A model generated the notes under the pieces. It did no database searches, was not told the origin of the DNA, and worked only from the letters and a program-made list of their open reading frames with translations. From positions 618,292 through 682,291 of the forward strand of contig NZ_BMER01000002.1 of assembly GCF_014636865.1 (NCBI RefSeq): a stretch of 64,000 bases of DNA, written 5' to 3'. The DNA comes from Parapedobacter pyrenivorans (lineage in GTDB: Bacteria > Bacteroidota > Bacteroidia > Sphingobacteriales > Sphingobacteriaceae). Both the position numbers and the translations under genes were made by a program. Positions 17,745 through 26,054 of the stretch are shown here, piece after piece (position 1 is the first letter of the stretch; every line of letters begins with the position of its first letter).

Positions 17745-20700
17745 TTAATAAGTTAGTTGAACCCCGAAGTTTAACGTGCGTTGCTGCGGGTATCCGCCAG
17801 TCCCATAGTTGGACTCCGGGTCAACAATCTTCAGGTGGTCAAAACACAACAAGTTATTTCCGTTCACGAAAAGCCGGAGCCCGCTGATTCGACGGGCCGT
17901 CAGACCCGGCGATGAAAAATTATAGGCGACTTCCGCATTCTTCAGCTTGATGTATTCTGCATTCCGCAGATACAGCGTATTGGGCCGGTAGTTGTTGGTG
18001 TTTTGACCCCTGATGACCGCAGGGTACCTCGCCCCGCCGTTGTCCGTTGCACCCGGAATCCAACGATTGTCGTAGTACTCCCGAAGCACGTTATAGTTGG
18101 GATACTCCAGGCTATAGGGCCACATGCCTTCCGAATCCAAGAATGTAGACGTTCGCGTAGCGCCTGTAAACTGCAACGAAAGCTCAAACCCTTTATAGGC
18201 GATCGTACCACCGATGCCGAACATGACTTCCGGCGTGCGGGCGTATCCAATGGCGGTGTAGTCATCCACATCAACTACCCCATCCCCGTTTACGTCCATA
18301 TATTTAATATCGCCCGGTTGGACAGCGTTACCCAGGTTCTGGGGCACACTGTTTGCCACATCCTCGGCATTTTGGAAGAGTCCCAAGGCAATCAATCCAA
18401 AAGGCTGATCTACCGGATGGCCAATAGTATTCAGGTTATCCCATCGCTGAATCGCCTTGTCATCGTCAATGATCGTATTCCGTGCAAATGTGGTGTTCGC
18501 TCTGATTGAGTAGTAGAATCCCGAAGTCGTGTGTTTCCTGACTTCCAAATTGAAGTCAAATCCGCGGTTATCCACCTGTCCGACATTAGCCCATGGAATA
18601 CTCGCAGACGTGATGCCGGTAATATTGGGTACGGTCCCCCGCTGCAACAAAATATCCCGTCGTTTTTCCTGGAAGTAATCACCTTGTAATACGACCGTGC
18701 CGCGAAAAAGTTCCAGATCAAGTCCGATATTCGCTTTATAAGACTTTTCCCAGGTGATATTGGCTGCCCCCATTTTAGCCTCAGCATAGCCATTCATCCA
18801 AGCCATCCCTTGTCCAAAGTGGTAGCCATTTGCGCCGGTGTTGACCGTGGATAAATACAGGAATCGATCGCCACCGATCAGGTCATTCCCTACTGAACCA
18901 TATGACCCCCTAAACTTCAAATGGTTGATCGTGTTTGTTCCCCAAAAATTTTCGTTGGAGACCACCCAGCCAAGTGACCCCGAAGGGAAAAAGCCGTAAC
19001 GTTGGCCTTGGGGGAAATTTTCGGATCCGTTGTACCCGAAGTTGAATTCCGCCAGATAACGTTCCAAATAATCGTAGGTAATCCGCCCTGCCCATCCCTG
19101 TCGTCTGTTGGGGAGATTGATGATCGACGTTCCTGCCGTAAGATTCTTAAAATCCCGTCGGTTGAAAAGCAGCATGCCGGTTAGGCTGTGGTTACCGAAC
19201 GTTCGCTGATAGTTTACCGAACCCTCATAATAATAGGCCCTGTCCGAACTTTGAGCGATTTCATACCCCATCGCACCTTCGCGACGAACGACGTTGTATT
19301 GGTCGTTCCCTTGCTCATCCTTTCCCAAATACTGTTTGACCTCATAGGGCTTACGCCGGAATACCTCATTGAAGTAATAATAATCAAAAGAAAATTTTGC
19401 GGATAGCGTCAGCCCTTCTATATAAGATGACATATCCCACCGGGAGCCAAACGTACCTTGGAGCGTGTTACGGAATTGCTTGGCGTATCCACTTTGTGTT
19501 GCCAGCGCCCAGGGGTTGTCCATCAAATAGGAAACACCCCCTCCCGGTGTCCCATCGGGATTCTTTACCGCATAATTTATAGGCGAGATGCGTTTCATTG
19601 CATCGAAAATTGGCTGGGCAGGCGTTCCTGGATACGTCCTGTCCTGAATGATACCCGCTAAGCCAAGATCGACGACAAAATCTTTTGACAAATTAATATC
19701 CACATTTGAGCGGAAGTTGTAACGGTCCGATTTGGAGTTTGTACGGTATTCGTATTGCGGGTCTTCTTTGAACAAACCGGACTGACTGGTATAACCTACG
19801 TTGACAAAATAGCGCGCAACGTCATTGCCACCTGATACACTGAGGTTATTGATCGTCTGGAAGGCATCTCTTTTGAGCACTTCGTCGGTCCAATTTACAT
19901 TGGGATATAGGTAAGGATCCGTGCCATCCCGAAATTTAGCAATATCCGCTGTTGACCAAGGCCACGACTCTTCAGGTAAACTGCTGTTCATACTTGCTTC
20001 ATTCATCAAAGAAGCAAACTCATGACCGGCGATATAATCCGGAAACCGCAGACCGCGCAAGTTTGCCATCTCCGTTCTCAATGTAATTTTCGGACGCCCT
20101 CGTTGACCGCGTTTTGTTTCGATCAAGATCACACCGTTTGCACCCCGAACGCCATATACGGCTGTGGCAGACGCATCTTTCAGGATCGTAAAACTCTCTA
20201 TTTCGGCCGTATTCAACACATTAATATCTCGCTCCACACCGTCTACTAAAACCAATGGTGCCCTACTTGACGTCCCCATTGTAGCAATGCCGCGGATAAA
20301 AAGTGCCGCGTTGTCATAACCGGGCTCTCCGGAGGCTTGTCGTGTAATCATTCCAGGCATTACCCCACCCAACGAATTGGACAGCATGGGCGTAGCAATG
20401 CGTTGAAGTTCGGATGGTTTTACCGTGGAAATGGCACCGGTCACCGACATTTTCTTTTGCCGCCCGAAACCGACCACCACCACTTCATCAATCTGGGAAT
20501 CCGAAACCAGTAGCATGGCATCGATTACTTCTTTTCCATTGATAGGGGTAATAACCGTCGTATATCCCACCATACTGAACTCAATCGATGTGGTTTCTTG
20601 GGGTATAGCGAGCACATAACGGCCATTCGCATCCGTATATGTCCCTACATTTTGGACTCCAACAGCCTTCACCGTTACCCCAACTAAGGCAATTCCCGCC

Positions 20701-21158
20701 GAATCACGAACAGTCCCCCTAATATCCCTTTGCTGCGCTTCCATGACCTTTATCGATGGATCTCTGCCAGATCGTTGCCCAACCGGGCGATGGGATCGTG
20801 GCTTGATAATAATCGTTTCGCTGCTACCAAACAGAATCTCGATTTTTTGTGGATCGAGAAATCGCTCAAGCACCGATTTCAGGGACGTATTCTTCACATC
20901 AAAGCTCACGTTATCGAGTCCGTTCAGCACGCCAGCCTCGGCGATAAAGTTATAGCCTGTCTTTAATGTAAGGCGATGAAATACATGCTGAATCGGCATA
21001 TTATCGACACGTAAGGTAACTTCCTGTGCTAGACTGGACGCACTTACCTGAACAAAGAAAGCCGTGAGGAATATGAGCGTCAGTTTCATCATGACGATAT
21101 ATTTCAATATGGTATTTGGAAAGGCATTCCTTCCCCACTTCAAATATTTTTTATACAT
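17745..21158 (-). CDS. SusC-family TonB-dependent transporter with N-terminal STN signalling domain
   Basis: 1137 residues. Order: long signal region with hydrophobic core around 24-44; STN (secretin/TonB short N-terminal) domain about 46-115; carboxypeptidase-D-like regulatory domain about 140-220; TonB box region and plug (DEVVVVGFGRQKKMSVTGA, then the SusC signature GTSSRAPLVLVDGVERDIN and LKDASATAVYGVRGANGVI); a 22-strand-type barrel to the C-terminus. The STN domain is what contacts a FecR-type anti-sigma factor in the periplasm, and this is the only one of the four SusC proteins in the window that has it. That matches the immediately upstream FecR and sigma genes. It imports a ligand held by the SusD encoded downstream. 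Confidence 0.95.
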   Translation of the reverse strand: MYKKYLKWGRNAFPNTILKYIVMMKLTLIFLTAFFVQVSASSLAQEVTLRVDNMPIQHVFHRLTLKTGYNFIAEAGVLNGLDNVSFDVKNTSLKSVLERFLDPQKIEILFGSSETIIIKPRSHRPVGQRSGRDPSIKVMEAQQRDIRGTVRDSAGIALVGVTVKAVGVQNVGTYTDANGRYVLAIPQETTSIEFSMVGYTTVITPINGKEVIDAMLLVSDSQIDEVVVVGFGRQKKMSVTGAISTVKPSELQRIATPMLSNSLGGVMPGMITRQASGEPGYDNAALFIRGIATMGTSSRAPLVLVDGVERDINVLNTAEIESFTILKDASATAVYGVRGANGVILIETKRGQRGRPKITLRTEMANLRGLRFPDYIAGHEFASLMNEASMNSSLPEESWPWSTADIAKFRDGTDPYLYPNVNWTDEVLKRDAFQTINNLSVSGGNDVARYFVNVGYTSQSGLFKEDPQYEYRTNSKSDRYNFRSNVDINLSKDFVVDLGLAGIIQDRTYPGTPAQPIFDAMKRISPINYAVKNPDGTPGGGVSYLMDNPWALATQSGYAKQFRNTLQGTFGSRWDMSSYIEGLTLSAKFSFDYYYFNEVFRRKPYEVKQYLGKDEQGNDQYNVVRREGAMGYEIAQSSDRAYYYEGSVNYQRTFGNHSLTGMLLFNRRDFKNLTAGTSIINLPNRRQGWAGRITYDYLERYLAEFNFGYNGSENFPQGQRYGFFPSGSLGWVVSNENFWGTNTINHLKFRGSYGSVGNDLIGGDRFLYLSTVNTGANGYHFGQGMAWMNGYAEAKMGAANITWEKSYKANIGLDLELFRGTVVLQGDYFQEKRRDILLQRGTVPNITGITSASIPWANVGQVDNRGFDFNLEVRKHTTSGFYYSIRANTTFARNTIIDDDKAIQRWDNLNTIGHPVDQPFGLIALGLFQNAEDVANSVPQNLGNAVQPGDIKYMDVNGDGVVDVDDYTAIGYARTPEVMFGIGGTIAYKGFELSLQFTGATRTSTFLDSEGMWPYSLEYPNYNVLREYYDNRWIPGATDNGGARYPAVIRGQNTNNYRPNTLYLRNAEYIKLKNAEVAYNFSSPGLTARRISGLRLFVNGNNLLCFDHLKIVDPESNYGTGGYPQQRTLNFGVQLTY

Positions 21159-21203
21159 TTGAATCTAGATTACAATGGTTAATTGGAAACAATTGACTAC
21201 ATC

Positions 21204-21228
21204 TCGGGGGTAGTGAGCGCACCCCCGA
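21204..21228 (-). terminator. Hairpin between fecR-type gene and STN-susC
   Basis: Inverted repeat TCGGGGGT/ACCCCCGA, 8-bp arms and 9-nt loop, in the 83-bp gap after the anti-sigma gene. Lacking a U tract, it may attenuate read-through into susC rather than terminate fully. Confidence 0.45.
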
Positions 21229-21241
21229 TTTTCTTTCTGGG

Positions 21242-22477
21242 TTAGCGTTTTTTTACATAAATCCTCCTTTCATCATGGCCCCGAACCGCAGGCTGTTCGA
21301 TTAAAAAATCAATTTTGCCTATCAGCTCCAGGTTTTGCAATAAATCCAATAACCCTTTATTCCGAAAATAATTCCCCTGGATCCGAACGTCATGCATATC
21401 GTCGTCGTAGCTAAACGTAACGTTATACCACCTCGAAACACGTTTTAATAAATCCGGTAATGGCTCATCAGCAAACACAAACAACCCATCTTTCCAAGCG
21501 GCAACGGAGTTCAGATCTGCCTTGGCAACGCTAAGTGAAACATTTCCATCTTTTTTAGCCAATACCGATTGATGACCAGGTTTCAGCACCACGGATGGTA
21601 TTGCCGTTGAAAACCTAACCTCTACACTCCCCTTGATCACCGCCGTCCTGATTTCTTGCTCTCGGTCGTAGGTATTGACGTTGAATTCCGTACCTAACAC
21701 CGCAATCGTTTGCCGTCCGTTGGGTGTTACAGATTCCACCAGAAATGGCCGCTTAGCATCTGGCGCTACTTCAAAATACCCCTCTCCTTGAAAGGTTACC
21801 ATTCGCTTATCGCGTTGAAAAACGACGGGGTACCGCAATTCTGACCCAGCGTTCAATGTTACCTTAGTTCCATCGGGAAGCCAAATCTGATACTGCCCGC
21901 CTGCTGGAGTGGACACCGTATGGTAACTGACCCTCTCTCCTACGGCAGCTATGCTATCCATCTTAATCGACTCGTAGACCAATATGCCATCGGCACTTTT
22001 CGTCATCCTCACTGAGTTATCTGCCACCAACTCACCAGAATCGATATCGTCCAGAACAATCTTGCTTCCATTTGGCAATGTCAAAATCGCTTTATTGGCG
22101 CCCGGAGAAATATCTTTCAAACCTCCTGTCCCTAGTGCCAACAACGATTTCTCCTGCGCTTGTTCCACATACTGGAAAATGAGAATTCCTCCCGTAAGCA
22201 GCAACGCAATCGCGGCGGCATACCACCAAGTCAACCGTATCCGCTTTACAACAGGCTTGTCGCTTATTATGGATTCGAGCAACAACCGTTGCCTGTCACG
22301 TGGGATATCGGAGAGCGTTCCTTCGTCCAAATCATCCCAAATCCCATCCAACCATTCTTCTACCAGTTGATGACGTAGGTCGTCCGACACAAACAACCGC
22401 AGTTCTGCCAGCTCGTCATCCGAAATCAAACGACGTTGGTATTGTTCATACAAAAACTGTAACCGTTCTCGAGTCAT
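21242..22477 (-). CDS. FecR-family anti-sigma factor
   Basis: 411 residues. Cytoplasmic N-terminal sigma-binding region (about 1-80), one transmembrane helix (about 82-104, WWYAAAIALLLTGGILIFQ), then a periplasmic FecR domain (about 190-290, with STPAGGQYQIWLPDGTKVTL and LNAGSELRYP) and a C-terminal DUF4974-type domain (about 340-411, FADEPLPDLLKRVSRWYN) that receives the signal from the STN domain of the partner transporter. It lies 86 bp after the sigma gene and 83 bp before the STN-SusC. Expected role: hold the sigma factor until substrate-loaded SusC signals across the outer membrane. Confidence 0.94.
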   Translation of the reverse strand: MTRERLQFLYEQYQRRLISDDELAELRLFVSDDLRHQLVEEWLDGIWDDLDEGTLSDIPRDRQRLLLESIISDKPVVKRIRLTWWYAAAIALLLTGGILIFQYVEQAQEKSLLALGTGGLKDISPGANKAILTLPNGSKIVLDDIDSGELVADNSVRMTKSADGILVYESIKMDSIAAVGERVSYHTVSTPAGGQYQIWLPDGTKVTLNAGSELRYPVVFQRDKRMVTFQGEGYFEVAPDAKRPFLVESVTPNGRQTIAVLGTEFNVNTYDREQEIRTAVIKGSVEVRFSTAIPSVVLKPGHQSVLAKKDGNVSLSVAKADLNSVAAWKDGLFVFADEPLPDLLKRVSRWYNVTFSYDDDMHDVRIQGNYFRNKGLLDLLQNLELIGKIDFLIEQPAVRGHDERRIYVKKR

Positions 22478-22563
22478 CTTTATGCGCTAAAGCTATAATT
22501 GGCTGCTTGCTATAATAGAGACCCACAACAGCCGGAAGAGGAGTAATCAAATTGAGAAAAAAA

Positions 22564-23166
22564 TTACATTTGTTGTAAAAGGATCACCAAGAGCAAGACG
22601 ACCAAATCATGGTATTTGGCCATATAATCCCGCAAAAATCGCAATGCCAGCTGCATATGGGTTTTAACGGTCAGCTGCGAAAGGTTGGTCCGTTCCGCTA
22701 CTTCTTTATATTTTAGTCCTTCGTTCTTACATAGTTGAAAAATCAGACGCCGTTGTGGCGGAAGCAGCGCGATTGCGCGATCAATGACTTCTTGGGTATC
22801 CCTCAAATTGATCCACTGCTCCGTGGATAGGTCAGTAGCGGTACGGTCATCTTTGATTGCTGCACTAATTGTTCGCTCTAAGATGGTTCTTCTCAGCCAC
22901 TTCAGTGTCAGATTCCGTGTAATCACCCGAAGGTATGCCTCAACACTTTCTATTTTTTCTGGTTCTTTACTTTGCCACAATCTCAAAAACACCTCATGCA
23001 CCATATCTTCCGCTACTTCTATAGATCTGGAAATTCTGAGGGCGTACGTATAGACTTTCGGACGGAATCGATCATAAAGTACGTCAAACGCCCGCGCATC
23101 CTGAACGCCTAGTCGTTCAAGGAGCTGTTTTTCCGTTAGGTTCTGCTTTGTATTTAAAGGTTCCAT
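22564..23166 (-). CDS. ECF-type RNA polymerase sigma factor (sigma-70 family, FecI-like)
   Basis: About 200 residues from the ATG at 23166; a GTG at 23196 would add ten residues but the conserved part begins just after MEPLNTK. Region 2 is visible as FDVLYDRFRPKVYTYALRIS and VAEDMVHEVFLRLW; region 4 as LPPQRRLIFQLCKNEGLKYK followed by an HTH (EVAERTNLSQLTVKTHM). The C-terminus is hydrophobic. It is followed by its FecR anti-sigma and the STN-SusC/SusD pair, so it should direct transcription of that transport pair when substrate is sensed. Whether it also controls the copper-protein operon next to it is unknown. Confidence 0.93.
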   Translation of the reverse strand: MEPLNTKQNLTEKQLLERLGVQDARAFDVLYDRFRPKVYTYALRISRSIEVAEDMVHEVFLRLWQSKEPEKIESVEAYLRVITRNLTLKWLRRTILERTISAAIKDDRTATDLSTEQWINLRDTQEVIDRAIALLPPQRRLIFQLCKNEGLKYKEVAERTNLSQLTVKTHMQLALRFLRDYMAKYHDLVVLLLVILLQQM

Positions 23167-23350
23167 TCGCTTCAAAGACCCGTAGATAGTATACACTACC
23201 GTCCATCGTCCTGCTCAGTCACCAGAACGTATAATTGGCTAATCCAAAGGTATAGTTGATTCTAACGAAAACCTAACCGCATTTTTTCCTAAGCCGACTG
23301 TTATATATCACATAACAGAGAAAACAAGATTAGTTATAGGCAAAAGAAAG

Positions 23351-24028
23351 TCAGAAGGCTGTAATGGTAACATCCCTAAGCTGAATCTTCGCTGCGCCAC
23401 CTCCATGGAGTTGAAAGGCGATGACGCCCTTTTTGGAAATCGTGGGGTCCTCCTCGATGTAATCACAGGTCTTCACACCATTGATATAGAGCTCATGATG
23501 GTTTCCGCGAACTCGAACAATGTAGCTATTCCAGCCGCCTTTATAGATGATATGTTGCAAGGTACTCAAATCACCCGCCACCAACAATGCCCGGCGATGT
23601 TCGTCATAAATGTCACCCCAGTGGCCGTCACCGATATCGGCCTGATAGCCGACGATATCGTTGTCTACCACAGATGAACGATATTGAATACCACTGTTGA
23701 TGAATCCCGTAGCGTGATCACCCGATAACCGGAAGAGGCAACGGAATTCAAAATCCTCATACTCTTTGGTGGTTTGCAAATAGGTATTTTTGGGCACATT
23801 GCTCACGCCGTCCCCGCCCGTCAGAAAGCTGTCCGCTACCGTCCAAAAACGGCTATCAGCCGGATCGACCGGCTTCCAACCATTCAGGGTCTTTCCGTCG
23901 AACAGCACGACGGTTTTACCCGGCTGTTCACTTTTTGGTGTTTGCTGCGCACAAGCACCCGAAACACCAAACAGGGCGGCTGTAATCGAAAATAATATAA
24001 ATAATCGCATCTCCGGTTTTACTATCAT
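23351..24028 (-). CDS. DUF1080 (3-keto-disaccharide hydrolase-type) secreted protein
   Basis: About 225 residues from the ATG at 24028 (the frame extends to a TTG at 24043; an ATG at 24010 is also possible). The N-terminal signal ends near GVSGACAQQ, either signal peptidase I cleavage or an atypical lipobox. The mature protein is a single concanavalin-like beta-sandwich opening with LFDGKTLNGWKPVDPA, the diagnostic DUF1080 start, with SGIQYRS and HHELYINGVKTCDYIEED further on. Characterised DUF1080 members hydrolyse 3-keto-glycosides, though many are only binding modules. It lies between the sigma cassette and the next SusD, and its upstream region (24029-24143) is AT-rich. Confidence 0.82.
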   Translation of the reverse strand: MIVKPEMRLFILFSITAALFGVSGACAQQTPKSEQPGKTVVLFDGKTLNGWKPVDPADSRFWTVADSFLTGGDGVSNVPKNTYLQTTKEYEDFEFRCLFRLSGDHATGFINSGIQYRSSVVDNDIVGYQADIGDGHWGDIYDEHRRALLVAGDLSTLQHIIYKGGWNSYIVRVRGNHHELYINGVKTCDYIEEDPTISKKGVIAFQLHGGGAAKIQLRDVTITAF

Positions 24029-24143
24029 CTTTTTGTAAACCAATTGGTATTAACAAAATTAACTAGGTAAAGTACGGTAAGCCACGCCTTTGCTATCCTA
24101 TGCTAACTGTTTTTTATCTGAACAAAGTAACAACGTTTTCCTT

Positions 24144-26039
24144 TTACAACTCTTCTGCCGGTATTGCATCCAACGGCGGAACATTGTCCGCATATCCATC
24201 ATAGCCAAAATTCTGATTGATCACACCCAAAGTATTGGCGTCAATCATAGATTGCGGTATTGGCCAAAGCACATGATATGACTGGATTTCATAGGTTTGT
24301 CCATTGAACGCAACAACATGATCGCGGAAGAAATTGTTTTTTTCCATCAGCCAATCATAGTAAAAGTTGGCGGTTCCGAAGGTAGACGACGAGTAAGTCT
24401 TGCCATTAAACGCTTTTCCAGTTTGTGCGAAAATGAAGGCGATGCGGGTTAGTTCGGTCCTTCTCGGTTCTTCCCAATACAGCTCTCGTGCACGCTCAGA
24501 CAAGACCGTGCCAATATCGATCTGGTTAGCATCGGTATAGGGAGCACAATGCGCACGGGTCCGCACTTCATTAATGTCTACCATGGCCTGGTCTGGCTGT
24601 CCTTTCCACCAATAAGCTTCCGCACGCAATAGGTAGGTCTCGGCCAGACGGAAAATATACCAGTCACCGGCCCCACCACGGGGCTGCACCGTTCTGGGGT
24701 CTGGGGTATACAATTTATAATGAGGCCACCCGTACCAATTCCCTATGGTATCCGTAGTCAACACCCTGCCATCCTCATCCCGCAATTGAAGCGGCTTTCC
24801 ATAATAAGGGTTCGATCCGTTAAGGTCTGGATGGTTATATACCAGATCTTCCATTCTCATCCAATTATACTGTTTGTGACGCAGGTCATTCGGGTCATCC
24901 CATATTTCGAAGGCGTGGTATACCGTAGGTGGGGTACGGCCGATACCACGGCCGAACGAGCGTACCAAATCGATTTCCCGGCCAGCCTGATCCGACATCC
25001 CCGGCCGGCCATCGGGTGTATAGATTTGCTTGGCGGCTGTCTTGCTCCAAAATGGAACTGCTTGTCGCATCGTCTGCAAATTCACCCGGGAGCTCGGTAA
25101 ACTTTCTTCAGAATTGACCATATACAATACTTCCTTATTTTCGGGAATATGCTTATTGGCAAACCAGTGCAGCCGGGCAACCACATCGTCCCGTACGATT
25201 CCTCTGCTTGAAAAATAGTTTCCCTCTTCTTGGGGAATGACCCCAAAGGGCTCCCGCATCAGTGCATATACACCGCCATTGATTACGGCGCTGGCCGAAG
25301 CGATAGCATCGTCAAACTCACCTAATGCCAGATTGATTTTTGTCAATAAGTGCCCGCATGCCCCTTTGGTAGGTCTACCTTTATCTACGTTATCAGACAC
25401 CCATTGTACTGCAAACTCCAGATCTTCTTTCATCTTTCGCAAAATAACTTCCCTTCGGGTAGTCTGAAAATCGAGTCTGGGCGATACAATATGCTTGCCC
25501 ACATATGGAACATCCCCAAATTGATGGGTCAGTCGATAATAACGCATCGCTCGATGGAAATAAGCCATCCCTAAAATGGAATTTCTTTCGGTCTCATCCA
25601 TCTCAAAGCTGTTGACAGCATCAATGACCACATGCGCATTCCTCAGCCCCCTATATGCATTTTCGATGTGCCATAAGATTTGATTCCCATTGCCATTGTT
25701 CAGGTTACCAGTTGGCGTCACCATCAACGTTGCATTTTGGTTTGTACCGGGGTTGTCATTCATCCCTTCCACACACAGATCCGAAAACATCAACTCCGTA
25801 AGGTATGGCGGGGCATCTCCGTAGATTTCCTCCCGTATTTGAATGTCGCAGGCGGCGAGTGCGTTGTAAAGGCTCGCTACGGTAGTCATTGCGTTTTCCG
25901 GTGTAAAAATGGACAGTGGATTGGGATTCAGGAACGTTTTATTGCAACCGTAGGGAATCATCAAAAAAGCAAGCGATGACACCGCACCCCATACAACAAA
26001 TTTGATTTTTTTATATATCGTCTTCATATCCGTTATCAT
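24144..26039 (-). CDS. SusD/RagB-family outer-membrane lipoprotein
   Basis: 631 residues; a second ATG at 26027 would also fit. The signal ends in a lipobox-like IPYGC (Cys32), then NKTFLNPNPLSIFTPENAM. SusD-type TPR helices and the late signature (RRTELTRIAFIFAQTGKAF; PIPQSMIDANTLGVINQNFGY) are recognisable. It lies 15 bp after the SusC gene at 26055, in the normal SusC-SusD order, and belongs to the GH172 locus. Expected to bind the glycan or oligosaccharide that the GH172 and partners process. Confidence 0.93.
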   Translation of the reverse strand: MITDMKTIYKKIKFVVWGAVSSLAFLMIPYGCNKTFLNPNPLSIFTPENAMTTVASLYNALAACDIQIREEIYGDAPPYLTELMFSDLCVEGMNDNPGTNQNATLMVTPTGNLNNGNGNQILWHIENAYRGLRNAHVVIDAVNSFEMDETERNSILGMAYFHRAMRYYRLTHQFGDVPYVGKHIVSPRLDFQTTRREVILRKMKEDLEFAVQWVSDNVDKGRPTKGACGHLLTKINLALGEFDDAIASASAVINGGVYALMREPFGVIPQEEGNYFSSRGIVRDDVVARLHWFANKHIPENKEVLYMVNSEESLPSSRVNLQTMRQAVPFWSKTAAKQIYTPDGRPGMSDQAGREIDLVRSFGRGIGRTPPTVYHAFEIWDDPNDLRHKQYNWMRMEDLVYNHPDLNGSNPYYGKPLQLRDEDGRVLTTDTIGNWYGWPHYKLYTPDPRTVQPRGGAGDWYIFRLAETYLLRAEAYWWKGQPDQAMVDINEVRTRAHCAPYTDANQIDIGTVLSERARELYWEEPRRTELTRIAFIFAQTGKAFNGKTYSSSTFGTANFYYDWLMEKNNFFRDHVVAFNGQTYEIQSYHVLWPIPQSMIDANTLGVINQNFGYDGYADNVPPLDAIPAEEL

Positions 26040-26054
26040 TTTGTGGTTTACATG

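Noticed and set aside
24066-24082. Possible weak element upstream of the DUF1080 gene (GGTAAAGTACGGTAAGC)
   Set aside because: Spacing is one base longer and the GGGATTTGCA half is missing.
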